This document shows, piece by piece, positions 11,405 to 22,673 of a DNA stretch of 64,000 nt. The notes beneath the pieces are model-generated. The model was not told where the DNA came from, did no database searches, and saw nothing but the letters and a program-made list of their open reading frames with translations. Location: the NCBI RefSeq assembly GCF_001427105.1, contig NZ_LMGI01000003.1, forward strand, positions 474,618 to 538,617, written 5' to 3'. Position 1 is the first letter of the stretch; each line of letters starts with the position of its first letter. This DNA comes from Sphingopyxis sp. Root154. Its GTDB lineage: Bacteria; Pseudomonadota; Alphaproteobacteria; Sphingomonadales; Sphingomonadaceae. The translations under genes were made by a program, and so were the position numbers.

Positions 11405-11706
11405 TTTCGGTCGGCCATTATCTCGCCGTTTCGGCGGTGCTCTTCACGCTCGGCGTGCTCGGCATCTTCATCAATCGCAAGAATATCATCGTCATCCTGA
11501 TGTCGATCGAACTGATCCTGCTCGCCGTGAACATCAACCTCGTCGCGTTCAGCGCGGCGCTCGGCGACCTCGTCGGGCAGGTGTTCGCGATGTTCGTGCT
11601 GACCGTCGCTGCGGGCGAAGCCGCGATCGGCCTTGCCATTCTCGTTATTTACTTCCGCGGCCGCGGCACCATTGCCGTCGACGATGCCAACCGGATGAAG
11701 GGGTAA
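11401..11706 (+). CDS. nuoK: NADH-quinone oxidoreductase subunit K
   Basis: This is a 101-residue ND4L-type subunit with three helices. The conserved membrane glutamates are in the [15 protein letters not shown] and [15 protein letters not shown] segments. Initiation is at GTG (11401), within a GTGA overlap with nuoJ. Family length is about 100 residues. Confidence 0.97.
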   Translation: MISVGHYLAVSAVLFTLGVLGIFINRKNIIVILMSIELILLAVNINLVAFSAALGDLVGQVFAMFVLTVAAGEAAIGLAILVIYFRGRGTIAVDDANRMKG

Positions 11707-11710
11707 ACCG

Positions 11711-13759
11711 GTGATCCAGGCGATCGTTTTCCTGCCGCTCTTGGCGGCAGTCATCGCAGGCCTCGGCCAGCGCGTGATCGGCAATGTGCCGTCGAAAATC
11801 CTGACGACGGGCGCGCTGTTTACCAGCTGCGCTTTGAGCTGGCCGATCTTCCTGTCGTTCGTGACGGGCAGCGGCGAAGCGGGCGTGACGCCGGTGCTGC
11901 ACTGGGTTTCGTCGGGCGCGCTCCAGTTCAACTGGGAATTGCGCGTCGACGCGCTGACCGCGGTGATGCTCGTTGTGATCACGACGGTGTCGGCGCTCGT
12001 CCACCTCTATAGCTGGGGGTATATGGAGGAGGACCCGGATCAGCCGCGCTTCTTCGCCTATCTCTCGCTATTCACCTTCGCGATGCTGATGCTCGTGACC
12101 GCGAACAATCTCGTCCAGATGTTCTTCGGCTGGGAAGGCGTCGGCCTCGCATCCTATCTGCTCATCGGTTTCTGGTACAAGAAGCCGAGCGCCAATGCCG
12201 CCGCGATCAAGGCGTTCGTCGTCAACCGCGTCGGCGACCTTGGCTTCATGCTTGGCATCTTCGGCACCTTCCTCGTGTTCGGCACCGTCTCGATCCCCGA
12301 GATTCTGGCGGCCGCGCCGGGCATGGCTGGCAGCACGATCAGCTTTATGGGCATGCGTCTCGACACGATGACGATCCTTTGCCTGCTGCTGTTCATCGGT
12401 GCGATGGGCAAGTCGGCGCAGCTTGGCCTGCACACCTGGCTTCCCGACGCGATGGAAGGCCCGACCCCGGTGTCGGCGCTGATTCACGCCGCGACGATGG
12501 TCACCGCGGGCGTCTTCATGGTCTGCCGCCTGTCGCCGATGTTCGAAACCAGCGAAGTCGCGCAGGGCGTCGTGATGTTCGTCGGCGCGGCGACCTGCTT
12601 CTTCGCCGCGACCGTCGCGACGACGCAGTGGGACATCAAGCGCGTCATCGCCTATTCGACCTGTTCGCAGCTAGGCTATATGTTCTTCGCCGCGGGCGCG
12701 GGCGCCTATGGCGCCGCGATGTTCCATTTGTTCACGCACGCCTTCTTCAAGGCATTGCTGTTCCTCGGCGCCGGTTCGGTCATCCATGCGATGCACCATG
12801 AACAGGACATGCGCTATTACGGCAATCTGCGGAAATCGATCCCGATCACCTATTGGGCGATGATGCTCGGCACGCTGGCGATCACCGGCGTCGGTATCGC
12901 GGGTGTCGCGGGCTTTGCGGGCTTCTATTCGAAGGACGGCATACTTGAGGCGGCTTTCGCGAGCGGCGGCGGCGGCGTGGTGGCCTTCTGGGTCGGCATT
13001 TTCGTGGCCTTCCTCACCAGCTTCTATTCGTGGCGCCTCGTCTTCCTGACCTTCTATGGCAAGCCGCGCTGGGAACAGAGCGAGCATATCCAGCATGCGG
13101 TTCATGGCGAGCATGAAGATCCCTCCGAAGAGCATTCGGGCGACGATCATGCACACGCGCACCACCATGACGCGCATAGCGACGGCACCGCGGGCTATCA
13201 CCCGCACGAAAGCCCGATCTCGATGCTCATCCCGCTGGTCGTGCTGTCGATCGGCGCGGTGTTCGCGGGCATCGTCTTCCACCACCAGTTCATCTACCCC
13301 GAAGAGGGCATGGCGTTCTGGCAGGGTAGCCTCGCGTTCGACGAGCATCTGATGCACGCCGCGCACGAAGTTCCCTTGTGGGTCAAATGGACGCCGTTCA
13401 CGGTGATGGCGATCGGGCTATTCCTGGCGTGGAACAGCTATATCCGCAACACCACGCTGCCGGCGCGCTTCGTGGCGCAGTTCAAGCTGCTCCACCAGTT
13501 CCTGTACAACAAATGGTATTTCGACGAGCTCTACAACATCCTCTTCGTGAAGCCCGCCTTCGCGATCGGCCGCTTCTTCTGGAAGCGCGGGGATGAAGGC
13601 ACCATCGACCGCTTCGGTCCCGATGGCGCCGCCGCGCTCGTCGCTGGGGGGACCCGTCTCGCGGTCCGGCTGCAATCGGGTTATGTTTATGGATATGCGT
13701 TTGTGATGCTGCTCGGTCTTGTCGGCCTCGCCAGCTGGGCCATGGTGAATTTCCTGTGA
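11711..13759 (+). CDS. nuoL: NADH-quinone oxidoreductase subunit L with histidine-rich loop
   Basis: This is the 682-residue ND5-type antiporter-like subunit with the long lateral helix at its C-terminus. The proton-channel signatures [19 protein letters not shown] and [20 protein letters not shown] are conserved. It starts at GTG (11711), four bases after nuoK. Residues of about 458-501 form a hydrophilic loop containing 13 histidines with many Asp/Glu (for example [12 protein letters not shown]), a candidate metal-binding or buffering insertion between transmembrane helices. The stop overlaps the nuoM GTG. Confidence 0.97.
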   Translation: MIQAIVFLPLLAAVIAGLGQRVIGNVPSKILTTGALFTSCALSWPIFLSFVTGSGEAGVTPVLHWVSSGALQFNWELRVDALTAVMLVVITTVSALVHLYSWGYMEEDPDQPRFFAYLSLFTFAMLMLVTANNLVQMFFGWEGVGLASYLLIGFWYKKPSANAAAIKAFVVNRVGDLGFMLGIFGTFLVFGTVSIPEILAAAPGMAGSTISFMGMRLDTMTILCLLLFIGAMGKSAQLGLHTWLPDAMEGPTPVSALIHAATMVTAGVFMVCRLSPMFETSEVAQGVVMFVGAATCFFAATVATTQWDIKRVIAYSTCSQLGYMFFAAGAGAYGAAMFHLFTHAFFKALLFLGAGSVIHAMHHEQDMRYYGNLRKSIPITYWAMMLGTLAITGVGIAGVAGFAGFYSKDGILEAAFASGGGGVVAFWVGIFVAFLTSFYSWRLVFLTFYGKPRWEQSEHIQHAVHGEHEDPSEEHSGDDHAHAHHHDAHSDGTAGYHPHESPISMLIPLVVLSIGAVFAGIVFHHQFIYPEEGMAFWQGSLAFDEHLMHAAHEVPLWVKWTPFTVMAIGLFLAWNSYIRNTTLPARFVAQFKLLHQFLYNKWYFDELYNILFVKPAFAIGRFFWKRGDEGTIDRFGPDGAAALVAGGTRLAVRLQSGYVYGYAFVMLLGLVGLASWAMVNFL

Positions 13760-15309
13760 GCGGCTTTCCGATCCTTTCGCTGATGCTGGCGGTCCCCGCG
13801 ATCGCCGCCATCGCCTGCCTGTTCGTTGGCGACAAGATGTCGCGCTTCGTCGCGCTCGGCGCGACGCTCGCGACCTTTGTCCTCGGCTGCATCATGTGGG
13901 CGCAGTTCGACATTGGCGGGGCGCAGTGGCAGTTTACCGAGCGCGCCGACCTGTTCGGCCGTTTCCAATATGCGCTCGGTATCGACGGTATGGCGCTGAT
14001 GCTGATCATGCTCAGCGTCTTCCTGATGCCGCTGTGCATTCTGGCGAGCTGGGACGCGATCAAGAGCCGTGTCGGCCTCTACATGGCGATGTTCCTCGTC
14101 ATGGAAACGATCATGATCGGCGTGTTCTGTGCGCAGGATCTGCTGCTCTTTTACATCTTCTTCGAAGCCGGCCTGATCCCGATGTATTTCATCATCGGCA
14201 TCTGGGGCGGCGCGAACCGCATCTATGCGGCGTTCAAATTCTTCCTCTACACGCTGCTCGGATCGGTGCTGATGCTGATCGCGATCATCGCGATGATCCA
14301 CGAGGCGGGCACGACCGACATCCCGACGCTGCTGAACTATGACTTCCCGGTTCAGATGCAGACCTGGCTGTGGCTCGCCTTCTTCGCCAGCCTTGCGGTC
14401 AAGATGCCGATGTGGCCCGTCCACACCTGGCTTCCCGACGCGCACGTGCAGGCGCCGACCGCGGGTTCGATGATCTTGGCGGGCGTGCTCTTGAAGCTCG
14501 GCGCCTATGGCTTCCTGCGCTTCATGATGCCGATGTTCCCCGACGCATCGGGGCAGCTGATGTGGATCGTCTTTGGCCTGTCGATGATCGCGGTGGTCTA
14601 CACCAGCCTCGTCGCGCTGGTGCAGAGCGACATGAAGAAGCTGATCGCCTATTCGTCGGTCGCGCACATGGCGATCGTCACCGCGGGCCTGTTCGCGTTC
14701 AACCAGCAGGGCATCGAAGGCGCGCTGATCATCATGCTCAGCCATGGTGTCGTGTCGGCCGCGCTCTTCTTCTGCGTCGGCGTGATCTATGACCGGCTCC
14801 ACACGCGCGAGATCGATCGTTACGGCGGCCTCGCGGTGAACATGCCGGCCTACGCGCTCTTCTTCATGCTGTTCACCATGGCGTCGATCGGCCTGCCGGG
14901 GACCAGCGGTTTCGTCGGCGAATTCCTGAGCCTCGCGGGCATCTATGAAGCCTCGAGCTGGGTCGCCTTCGTGTGCACCACGGGGATCATCCTCGGCGCC
15001 GCATACATGCTCTATCTCTACCGCCGCGTCGTGTTCGGCGAACTGACCAAGGACGATGTGAAGGCGATGGCCGATCTCAATCCCCGCGAATGGACGATCA
15101 TGGTGCCGCTGGCCGCCGTGGCGCTGTGGATGGGCGTCTATCCCGAAAGCTTCCTCGCGCCGATGCGCGGTGATGTGACCACGGTTGTCGCGCGCCTCGC
15201 TCCGGCGAAGCCCGCTGGGGACGCGCATCTTGCCGCCGGTAAGCTGAAGCCTGCCGCGGCGCATGGAGAAGCGGCCCACGGATCGAGCCATGCAGGAGGC
15301 GTCCAATGA
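13756..15309 (+). CDS. nuoM: NADH-quinone oxidoreductase subunit M
   Basis: This is a 517-residue ND4-type antiporter-like subunit with about 14 helices. The conserved [18 protein letters not shown] and [20 protein letters not shown] motifs hold the channel glutamate and lysine. It starts at GTG (13756) in a GTGA overlap with nuoL and ends with a hydrophilic Ala/His-rich tail (roughly the last 30 residues) not needed for the fold. The stop overlaps the nuoN ATG. Confidence 0.97.
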   Translation: MSGFPILSLMLAVPAIAAIACLFVGDKMSRFVALGATLATFVLGCIMWAQFDIGGAQWQFTERADLFGRFQYALGIDGMALMLIMLSVFLMPLCILASWDAIKSRVGLYMAMFLVMETIMIGVFCAQDLLLFYIFFEAGLIPMYFIIGIWGGANRIYAAFKFFLYTLLGSVLMLIAIIAMIHEAGTTDIPTLLNYDFPVQMQTWLWLAFFASLAVKMPMWPVHTWLPDAHVQAPTAGSMILAGVLLKLGAYGFLRFMMPMFPDASGQLMWIVFGLSMIAVVYTSLVALVQSDMKKLIAYSSVAHMAIVTAGLFAFNQQGIEGALIIMLSHGVVSAALFFCVGVIYDRLHTREIDRYGGLAVNMPAYALFFMLFTMASIGLPGTSGFVGEFLSLAGIYEASSWVAFVCTTGIILGAAYMLYLYRRVVFGELTKDDVKAMADLNPREWTIMVPLAAVALWMGVYPESFLAPMRGDVTTVVARLAPAKPAGDAHLAAGKLKPAAAHGEAAHGSSHAGGVQ

Positions 15310-16739
15310 CCGCCGACCTGATGCTCATCTGGCCCGAACTGATCCTGACGATCGGCGGGCTCATCACGCTGATGCTCGGCACCTTCCTTGGTGACCGCAA
15401 TGTCGGCCTTTATCAGCTGAGCTCGCTGCTGACGCTCGCCGCCGCCGTGTTCGCCGTCGTCGCGCTGTTCGGCATCGAAACGACGGTCTTTTCGGGCACG
15501 CTGTCGGTCGACAGCTTCGGCGGTTTCGCCAAGCTCTTGATCTATGCTGCGAGCTTCGTCTGCATCATCGTCGCGCCGCGCTTCTTCAACGGCGGCATGC
15601 GCGCCGAATATCCGACGCTGATCCTCTTTGCCGCGCTCGGCATGGGCATCATGGCCTCGTCGCGCGACCTGATGACGCTTTACGTCGGGCTCGAGCTCAA
15701 CAGCCTCGCGGCCTATGTGCTCGCGAGCTTCATGCGCACCGACGAACGGTCGAGCGAAGCGGGCCTCAAATATTTCGTCCTCGGCGCGCTCGCGTCGGGC
15801 ATGCTGCTTTACGGCATCTCGCTGCTCTACGGCTTCACCGGCACCACCGATTTCGCCGGGATCGCGAAGGTGCTCGGCGGTGAGCTCAACATCGGCCTGA
15901 TCTTCGGCATCGTGTTCGTACTCGCAGGTCTTGGCTTCAAGATCAGCGCCGTACCGTTCCACATGTGGACCCCCGACGTCTATGAAGGCGCACCGACCCC
16001 GGTGACGACCTTCTTCGCCACCGCCCCGAAAGTGGCGGCGATGGCGCTGATGACGCGCGTCGTGATCGACGCGATGGGCCCTGCGGTCGGCGCATGGCAG
16101 CAGATCATCATCTTCCTGTCGCTCGCCTCGATCATCCTCGGAGCGGTCGGTGCGATCGGACAGAAGAATATCAAGCGCCTGCTGGCCTATTCGTCGATCA
16201 ACAACGTCGGCTTCATGCTCGTCGGCCTAGCTGCCGGAACGCAGCAGGGTGTCGAGGGCGTGCTGACCTATCTGCTCGTCTATATGCTGACGACGCTCGG
16301 CGCTTTTCTCGTTGTGCTCCAGCTGCGCGATGCCGACGGCAATCAGGTCGAAAGCATTCCGGCGCTCGCCGGCCTGTCGCAGCGCCGCCCGGGCCTGGCG
16401 GCGGCGATGGCGGTGTTCCTCTTCAGCCTCGCCGGCATCCCCCCGCTGTTCGGTTTCTGGCCGAAGTATCTGGTGTTCGAGGCCGCGGTGAACGCGAACC
16501 TCGTGCCGCTGGCGGTTGCGGGCATCGTCGCCTCGGTGATCGGCGCATTCTATTATATCGCGATCATCAAGACGATGTACTTCGACGACAAGTCGGACAC
16601 CGAATTCCCCAAGGGCGGCGGTGCCATCGTCGAGGATGCGGTGATCACCGCGAGCGCTCTGTGGCTGTCGGTCATCGGCTATCTCTTCATTCCCGTGCTG
16701 GCGGTCCTTTCGGCCAGCGCCGCAGCGGTGCTGTTCTGA
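15306..16739 (+). CDS. nuoN: NADH-quinone oxidoreductase subunit N
   Basis: This is a 477-residue ND2-type antiporter-like subunit, the last complex I gene. The signatures [18 protein letters not shown] and [20 protein letters not shown] are present, as is [16 protein letters not shown]. The ATG at 15306 overlaps nuoM. The stop (16737-16739) overlaps what appears to be the CTG start of birA. Confidence 0.97.
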   Translation: MTADLMLIWPELILTIGGLITLMLGTFLGDRNVGLYQLSSLLTLAAAVFAVVALFGIETTVFSGTLSVDSFGGFAKLLIYAASFVCIIVAPRFFNGGMRAEYPTLILFAALGMGIMASSRDLMTLYVGLELNSLAAYVLASFMRTDERSSEAGLKYFVLGALASGMLLYGISLLYGFTGTTDFAGIAKVLGGELNIGLIFGIVFVLAGLGFKISAVPFHMWTPDVYEGAPTPVTTFFATAPKVAAMALMTRVVIDAMGPAVGAWQQIIIFLSLASIILGAVGAIGQKNIKRLLAYSSINNVGFMLVGLAAGTQQGVEGVLTYLLVYMLTTLGAFLVVLQLRDADGNQVESIPALAGLSQRRPGLAAAMAVFLFSLAGIPPLFGFWPKYLVFEAAVNANLVPLAVAGIVASVIGAFYYIAIIKTMYFDDKSDTEFPKGGGAIVEDAVITASALWLSVIGYLFIPVLAVLSASAAAVLF

Positions 16740-17464
16740 TACCGCCCATAGAGCGGATCGCGCAGACAGGTTCGACCAACGCCGACCTGCTGGCGCGGCT
16801 GACCAGTGGCGAGCATGTCGGTGAAGGTCATTGGCTGGTCGCCGATCGCCAGACCGCCGGACGTGGGCGCTTGGGCCGTGCTTGGGGCGACGGGCACGGC
16901 AATTTCATGGGATCGACGGTGGTTCACCTGACCGCGGGCGATCCGTCGCCGGCGGGTCTGTCGCTGGTCGCGGGCGTGGCGCTGGCGAAGGCAGTCGATA
17001 CGCTCGCGCCCGGTGTCGGCGCCTGGCTCAAATGGCCAAACGACCTGCTGATCGAGGGCGTTAAATGCACCGGCATTCTGCTCGAACGCGCGGGTGACAG
17101 CATCGTCATCGGCATGGGCGTCAATCTGGTTTCGGCGCCCGAATTGCCCGATCGCCCGACCGTCTGTTTTGCCGACAGGGGTGTGTCGATCGACCGCGAC
17201 CGTTTCGCCGAGGTGCTCGCGGTCGCCTTGACCGACGCGTTGTGGACGTGGCGGCACGAAGGGATCGACCGCATCACCGCTGCCTGGACGGCGCAGGCGC
17301 ACCCGATCGGCACACCGCTGCGCGTATCGGAATTGGGGATCGACGGGACATTCGACGGGCTCGCGCCCGACGGGGCGCTGCGCTTGCGCCGCGACGGTGG
17401 AGAGGTCATGCTGATCCACGCGGGCGATGTCGAACTGCAACGACCCGTCAAGGAGGGGAATTGA
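16736..17464 (+). CDS. birA: Biotin--[acetyl-CoA-carboxylase] ligase, class I (no DNA-binding domain)
   Basis: This encodes about 242 residues that attach biotin to the biotin carboxyl carrier protein. The signatures are TGSTNAD, the biotinoyl-AMP loop [16 protein letters not shown] and KCTGILLER. There is no N-terminal winged helix, so it cannot be a repressor of the E. coli BirA type. The start is unusual. Homology requires the protein to begin before TGSTN, but no ATG, GTG or TTG lies between the nuoN stop and that motif; the best candidate is CTG at 16736, forming a CTGA overlap with the nuoN TGA. The nearest standard alternative is GTG at 16661 inside nuoN. The TGA overlaps the coaX start. 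Confidence 0.9.
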   Translation: MIPPIERIAQTGSTNADLLARLTSGEHVGEGHWLVADRQTAGRGRLGRAWGDGHGNFMGSTVVHLTAGDPSPAGLSLVAGVALAKAVDTLAPGVGAWLKWPNDLLIEGVKCTGILLERAGDSIVIGMGVNLVSAPELPDRPTVCFADRGVSIDRDRFAEVLAVALTDALWTWRHEGIDRITAAWTAQAHPIGTPLRVSELGIDGTFDGLAPDGALRLRRDGGEVMLIHAGDVELQRPVKEGN

Positions 17465-18252
17465 CCGTGCTGCTCGCGATCGACGTCGGCAACACCAACG
17501 CCAAATTCGCGCTGTTTCGCGGCACTGAGCTGCTCGCGCGCTGGCGCATCGCGACCGACGATCGGCGCACCGCCGACGAATATATGGTGTGGCTCGACCA
17601 GCTGATGCGCATCGAAGGCCACGACCGCGCCAATGTTGAAGCGGTCATCATCTCGACCGTGGTGCCGCGCGCGCTCCACAATCTCCAGCTGCTTGCGCAT
17701 AAATATTTCGGCGTCGACGCGCTGGTTGCGGGGCGCGAACCCGTAACCTGGGGCATCGCGCTCAAGGTCGACGAGCCGCAGTCGGTCGGTGCCGACCGGG
17801 CGTGCAACGCGATTTCGGCGCAGGCGGTCGAACCCGGCAAGGACAAGCTCGTCATCAGCTTCGGCACCGCGACGACGCTCGACCATATCGGCCCCGACGG
17901 CGCCTATCTGGGCGGGATCATCGCGCCGGGGGTCAATCTCTCGCTCGAGGCGCTTGTCGCGGCGGCGGCGAAACTGCCGCGCATCGCGATCGAGGCACCG
18001 GCAACGAGCAGTGTTATCGGGCGCACTACCGAAAGCCAGATGCTGATCGGCGTCTATTGGGGCTATGTCTCGATGATGGAAGGGCTTATCGCGCGCATGA
18101 AGGCCGAAATCGGCAGGCCGCTCACCGTCATCGCGACGGGCGGCCTTGCGACACTTTTTCAGGAGCAGGCGCACCTGTTCGATCGTATCGAGCCCGACCT
18201 GACGCTGAACGGGCTGATGCACCTCTATCATCAATGGAAGCCAAAAATATGA
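17461..18252 (+). CDS. coaX: Type III pantothenate kinase
   Basis: This is a 263-residue enzyme of the ASKHA fold that phosphorylates pantothenate, the first committed step of CoA synthesis. The P-loop-like [12 protein letters not shown] at the N-terminus, [11 protein letters not shown] and the SFGTATTLD motif followed by [11 protein letters not shown] are diagnostic of CoaX. The start is TTG at 17461 in a TTGA overlap with birA; GTG at 17467 is the alternative. The stop overlaps the rnj ATG. Confidence 0.94.
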   Translation: MTVLLAIDVGNTNAKFALFRGTELLARWRIATDDRRTADEYMVWLDQLMRIEGHDRANVEAVIISTVVPRALHNLQLLAHKYFGVDALVAGREPVTWGIALKVDEPQSVGADRACNAISAQAVEPGKDKLVISFGTATTLDHIGPDGAYLGGIIAPGVNLSLEALVAAAAKLPRIAIEAPATSSVIGRTTESQMLIGVYWGYVSMMEGLIARMKAEIGRPLTVIATGGLATLFQEQAHLFDRIEPDLTLNGLMHLYHQWKPKI

Positions 18253-19883
18253 CGACTCCGGGCAAGGAGCTGCTTTTCCTCGCATTGGGAGGATCGGGCG
18301 AGATCGGCATGAACGCCAATCTCTATGGCTGTGACGGCAAATGGATCATGCTCGACCTGGGCGTGACCTTTGGTAGCCACGATTATCCCGGCATCGACAT
18401 CGTCATGCCCGACCTCGAATTTATCGAGGATCGCAAGAAGGACCTGCTCGGCATCGTGCTGACGCACGGGCACGAGGATCATATCGGCGCCTTGCCTTAT
18501 CTCGCCGCCGACCTCGGTGTGCCGCTCTATGCCAACCGTTTCACCGCGGGGCTGATCGCGCACAAGCTGGCCGAAGAGGGGCTGGAGAAGGCGGTTACGC
18601 TCAAGACGGTCGACATCGACGACAGTTTTCAGCTGGGCCCGTTCGGCATCCGGCTGATCCCGCTCGCGCACTCGATCCTCGAAATGAGCGCGGTGGTGAT
18701 CGATACGCCCTATGGCCGTGTCTTCCACACCGGCGACTGGAAACTCGACGAGGAACCGATCCTCGGCGTTCCTGCAACCGCCGCGGCACTGACCGCGGTC
18801 GGCGACGAGGGCATCGACGTTCTTGTCTGCGATTCGACCAACGCCTTCAACCCCGAAGCCTCGGGTAGCGAAGGCGGCCTGCGGGCAGGGCTGGAGCAGG
18901 CGGTCGGCGCGGCGAAGGGCCGGGTGGTCGTCACGACCTTTGCATCCAATGCAGCGCGGCTTGCGACGCTGGGCGCGGTGGCGAAGGCGACGGGACGCAC
19001 GCTCTGCGTCGCGGGCCGCTCGCTCGACCGCATCCTCGGCGTTGCGCGGTCGGTGGGCTACCTCAAGGATTTCCCGCCGACGGTCGATTTTGACGAAGCG
19101 ATGCGGCTTCCGCGGAACAAAGTCATGGTGATCGCGACCGGCGGGCAGGGTGAACCGCGGGCCGCGCTGGCGCGCATGGCTTCCGACATCCACCAGATCA
19201 AGCTTGAGGCGGGCGACACCGTCGTCTTCTCGTCGAAGCAAATCCCCGGCAATGAGGTCGCGATCGGTCGGATCATGAACCAGCTTGCGGCGAAGGATGT
19301 GCTGACCGTCACCGAAAAACAGGCGCATATCCACGTCAGCGGTCACCCGGGCCAGCCCGAACTCGCGGCGCTCTACGGCTGGCTGCGGCCCAAGCTTGTC
19401 CTGCCGGTGCACGGCGAAATCCGTCACATGCACGAACAGGCGCGTTTCGCGCTCGAACGCGGCGTGCCGGATGCGCTGGTCCAGGAAAATGGCGATTTGG
19501 TGCGTCTCGCCCCCGGCGCGGCGAAGATCGTCGAGCGCGTTCATTCCGGCCGCCTGATCCTTGACGGCGACGTGATTCTGCCTGCCGATGGCGAGACGAT
19601 CAACGAACGGCGCAAACTCTCGCTTCACGGCCACATTACCGTTGCGGCGATCTTCTCCGACAAACGTTTCGTCGAAAGCGCGATCAGCTATCGCGGCGTC
19701 CCGGTCGAGGATGAGCGCGAAGCCTTCATCGACGAGATGCGCGAAGCCGCCGAACAGGCGGCCACCGGCCCCGCGCGCGACGAGGAAAAGCTGCGCGAGG
19801 CGATCCGCCTTGGCGTGCGCCGCATCGCAACCGACTGGACGGGTAAAAAGCCCGTTGTCGATGTCATGCTCGTCACTATCTGA
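18249..19883 (+). CDS. rnj: Ribonuclease J
   Basis: This is a 544-residue metallo-beta-lactamase/beta-CASP nuclease acting in RNA decay and maturation. The zinc motif HGHEDH is in [16 protein letters not shown], with further metal histidines in IPLAHSILE and HTGDWKLD. The beta-CASP region carries CDSTNAF and the [14 protein letters not shown] segment, and a later [11 protein letters not shown] gives the final histidine motif. The ATG at 18249 overlaps coaX (ATGA). Placement behind nuoN-birA-coaX is the usual sphingomonad order. Confidence 0.95.
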   Translation: MTTPGKELLFLALGGSGEIGMNANLYGCDGKWIMLDLGVTFGSHDYPGIDIVMPDLEFIEDRKKDLLGIVLTHGHEDHIGALPYLAADLGVPLYANRFTAGLIAHKLAEEGLEKAVTLKTVDIDDSFQLGPFGIRLIPLAHSILEMSAVVIDTPYGRVFHTGDWKLDEEPILGVPATAAALTAVGDEGIDVLVCDSTNAFNPEASGSEGGLRAGLEQAVGAAKGRVVVTTFASNAARLATLGAVAKATGRTLCVAGRSLDRILGVARSVGYLKDFPPTVDFDEAMRLPRNKVMVIATGGQGEPRAALARMASDIHQIKLEAGDTVVFSSKQIPGNEVAIGRIMNQLAAKDVLTVTEKQAHIHVSGHPGQPELAALYGWLRPKLVLPVHGEIRHMHEQARFALERGVPDALVQENGDLVRLAPGAAKIVERVHSGRLILDGDVILPADGETINERRKLSLHGHITVAAIFSDKRFVESAISYRGVPVEDEREAFIDEMREAAEQAATGPARDEEKLREAIRLGVRRIATDWTGKKPVVDVMLVTI

Positions 19884-19900
19884 CGCACGGAAACACGACA

Positions 19901-20164
19901 ATGAAATGGACTTCGGCGCTCGCCATCTACCTGCTCTTCTGGGCGTTCAGCGCCTTTTTCGTGCTGCCCTTCCATGGCCGCCGCGCGAGCGATGACGCGA
20001 CGCCGCTGGTGCGCGGGCAGGAGCCGGGCGCGCCCGCGGTCCTTCGCCCCAAGCGTATCCTGCTGCAAATGACGATCGCCGCGACGGTCGCCTTCGTCCT
20101 TTACTACGTCGCCTATGTGAATGGCTGGGCCGATCCGGACGTACTGAGCGGGCGGGCTCGATAG
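19901..20164 (+). CDS. DUF1467 family small membrane protein
   Basis: This 87-residue protein has two predicted transmembrane helices (about residues 5-23 and 56-75) separated by a polar loop containing a conserved-looking PFHGRR segment. It matches the DUF1467 type found downstream of rnj in alphaproteobacteria. It starts 17 bases after rnj and is probably the last gene of the long nuo-rnj transcription unit. Its function is unknown. Confidence 0.85.
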   Translation: MKWTSALAIYLLFWAFSAFFVLPFHGRRASDDATPLVRGQEPGAPAVLRPKRILLQMTIAATVAFVLYYVAYVNGWADPDVLSGRAR

Positions 20165-20201
20165 CCGGCGGTGGATCGAACTCTGCCGGCCCCCAACATG
20201 C

Positions 20202-20227
20202 TCATTCCCGCGAAGGCGGGAACCCAG
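20202..20227. repeat. Short dispersed palindrome (TTCCCGC-GAAG-GCGGGAA)
   Basis: A perfect 7-bp stem with a GAAG loop (20205-20222) lies between the convergent DUF1467 gene and the coiled-coil gene. The TCATTCCCGCGAAGGCGGGAA form is a common dispersed element in many proteobacteria. There is no T-tract, so any terminator activity is uncertain. Confidence 0.65.
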
Positions 20228-20244
20228 TGCGGATAACCTGATCC

Positions 20245-22605
20245 CTAGTTCCGCAGCCGGTCGATCGCCTGCGCCAGCGCCACATACAGCTTGCCGATAT
20301 CCGATGAGAGCAGGGTCACGCTGATCGCCGACCCGTCGCGCGCGCCGATGAGTACGCGCAGCATCGCCTCGAAGTCGTGGATGAACTGGTTCACGGCGGC
20401 GTGAAAACCGTCGTCGGCTTGATAAATGCGCAGGATTTCTTTGGCCTCGCTATTGTCGATCAGCTTGACTGCACGCCGCGCGAACACGCCGCGATCGCCC
20501 TTGAGGTAAGCGTCCCATGCGATATCGCTGACTTCGCTCGACAATATCTTGGTGACGTCGATGGCAGTCGATTTCAGCGACTCGGTCAGCAGGCTGACCT
20601 GTTTCGCGAGCGAATCGCGGTCCGAAGCCGCGATCGCCTGTTCGGCTTCGCTCACGCGTTGCTCGACGCTCGCGCTGGTGTCCATGATCGTGATCAGCTG
20701 GCGCATCAGCCGGTCGGCGGCGCCATTGGCGGCCGCGACCGCGCGCGCCGAGGCATCCTCGATCGCGCTCAGCTGCGCCATGATCTCGTTCTTGAAAGCG
20801 GCGTCGATCGCATCTGTCGCGGTCGCCTGCATCGTCTCGCGAGCACTCGTCACCAGCTTTTCGAGCGTCAGTCGAGCTTCGTCGGCGGCCGAATCGGCGG
20901 TGGCGCGCACTTCACTTAACGTCGCGATCATGCGCGCGCCGCCCTGTTCGGCGAATTCGTCGGCACCTTCGCGCAGCTTGGCGAGCGCCGTCTCGGCGTC
21001 GGCGAGCGAGCCGTTGATGCGGTCGACAAGCTCCTGCTGGCTGGTCGCATGACCCGCCATCTGTTCCTCGTTCGCCTTGAGCGTCGCCTGGACGGCATTG
21101 ACGTGCGACGCCGTCGACTGCGCGACGAGTTCCGACGCGTCGAGGATCGGGCGGAGCTGCGACAGCGCCGTCTGTGTGGTCTTGCCGTGCGAGGTGATGC
21201 GGTCGAGCGCGTGCGGCAGCGTTTCGTCGAGTTCGCGCGTGACGGCATCGAGTGCGAGGAGCAGCGATTCAGCATGGGTGATAAGCTGATGCGCGGAGGC
21301 GTTGCCGCTCTGCACTTCCTGCATGAATGCGCCAAGTTGCGTCTTGGTGTCGTCGATCGAGCGGCCGATGACCCCGGTACTGGCTGTGACGCTGACATCG
21401 AGGATTTCGAGCTGCTTGCCGACTTCGGTTACATGCGCGGTGATGCGCGAGGCGAGCGCATCGCTGGCGTCGGCGTGCGACGCGAGCTGCGCGCCCATCG
21501 CATTGCCGGCGTCGCGAGCGACGCCGAGCTTCGCTTCCATCAGCGCGCCTGCGTCGTCGACGCCTTCGCGGAACTGCCGCCAGCTTTGATCCATCTGGCC
21601 CGTCATCGCCGTGACGGTCGAGGCCATTTCAGCGCGTGCCGAGGCGGCCACATTCGTCATTTGTGCGAGCGCCGCACCTTGCACGTCTGCGACCCGTGCC
21701 GATGCAGCGAGCAGGTCCGATTCGGTTTCCTTCGCCTGTTCCTGCAACGCGACGATCGCCTCGAGCATGGTCTCAGTCGTTTCGGTTCCGGTCTGCGCCG
21801 CCTTGGCCGCTTCCTCGCCGAGCGCCGCGAGTCGGGCTTCGAGGTTGGCGCCCTGCTGGTGCGCGACGAGTCCGGCTTCGCGGAAATTCACCGCGAGCCG
21901 CTGTGCGACGTCGTCGATCCGCGGAAGGCCGGCGAGGAGCCCGTCCATCCGTTGCAGCGCGACGTCGCCCGAGCGTGCGAGCTGGTCGTGCGCATTGGCG
22001 ATGACCGAGGCATTGCTGGCGAGCTTGTCGCTGCTTTCACCCAGCCGCAATACTGTGTCGAGGCCGAGCTGCTGGACGATCTTCGCCTGCTCGCCGAGCT
22101 GCTTCTGCGCATCGGCCAGATGCAGGCCGAGCGAATGCATCGACTGGTTGAGCGCCATATTCTCTTCGCGAAGCGCGGTCGCGACCCGGGCGAAGCGCGC
22201 CTGTTCGGACCGGCCCGATCGGAGCAAGGCCATCCACAGCACCGCGAGCAGAGTCAGCGGCATCGCGATCGTCGCGACGAGCGTCGGCCAGGCGGAGAGG
22301 GCCGGGCTGCGTGCAAAGCCGCCCGTTGCGACAGAAAGTGCGAACCCCGTCCAGCCGATCGCCAAAAGGATAAGCAGCGCAGGGGCTCCGCGTTCGCGCC
22401 AGGCCGGCGCGGCGCGCGGCGCTTCGTCAATATCCTCGGCGTCATCGAGCGAAGACATGTCGAGCCAATTCCGTTCGGTGGGTGCCTCGCTATCGGGCAC
22501 AGACGTGGCTTCGGGCGCCGTCACTTCTGCCGGTTCCGCGCTGTCCGCTTCCTGGTTTGTCGCGGAATTCCGCCACAATCCGACGATCTTCTTTTCCCCC
22601 GTCAT
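20245..22605 (-). CDS. Large two-TM coiled-coil protein (TipN-like architecture)
   Basis: This encodes 786 residues. The N-terminus is acidic and polar (1-70), followed by two hydrophobic helices (about 74-95 and 104-128), then some 520 residues of Ala/Gln/Glu-rich heptad-like coiled coil, and a compact C-terminal region (about 660-786, including VSDIAWDAYLKGDRGVF and RRAVKLIDNSEAKEILR). No enzymatic motif was found. The layout of two N-terminal membrane helices plus a long coiled coil is that of the Caulobacter birth-scar/polarity factor TipN. The relationship is inferred from architecture, not confirmed. It is divergent from the Hpt-like gene, with only 68 bases between their starts. Confidence 0.7.
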   Translation of the reverse strand: MTGEKKIVGLWRNSATNQEADSAEPAEVTAPEATSVPDSEAPTERNWLDMSSLDDAEDIDEAPRAAPAWRERGAPALLILLAIGWTGFALSVATGGFARSPALSAWPTLVATIAMPLTLLAVLWMALLRSGRSEQARFARVATALREENMALNQSMHSLGLHLADAQKQLGEQAKIVQQLGLDTVLRLGESSDKLASNASVIANAHDQLARSGDVALQRMDGLLAGLPRIDDVAQRLAVNFREAGLVAHQQGANLEARLAALGEEAAKAAQTGTETTETMLEAIVALQEQAKETESDLLAASARVADVQGAALAQMTNVAASARAEMASTVTAMTGQMDQSWRQFREGVDDAGALMEAKLGVARDAGNAMGAQLASHADASDALASRITAHVTEVGKQLEILDVSVTASTGVIGRSIDDTKTQLGAFMQEVQSGNASAHQLITHAESLLLALDAVTRELDETLPHALDRITSHGKTTQTALSQLRPILDASELVAQSTASHVNAVQATLKANEEQMAGHATSQQELVDRINGSLADAETALAKLREGADEFAEQGGARMIATLSEVRATADSAADEARLTLEKLVTSARETMQATATDAIDAAFKNEIMAQLSAIEDASARAVAAANGAADRLMRQLITIMDTSASVEQRVSEAEQAIAASDRDSLAKQVSLLTESLKSTAIDVTKILSSEVSDIAWDAYLKGDRGVFARRAVKLIDNSEAKEILRIYQADDGFHAAVNQFIHDFEAMLRVLIGARDGSAISVTLLSSDIGKLYVALAQAIDRLRN

Positions 22606-22673
22606 CCTGCCATCTTAGCATCAAATGGCCGCCATGAAACGGAAACTTAACTACAAGCTGCCAATCCTGTGGA

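Noticed and set aside
16736-17464. BirA as a biotin repressor
   Set aside because: The N-terminal winged-helix domain is missing; the protein begins at the ligase domain.
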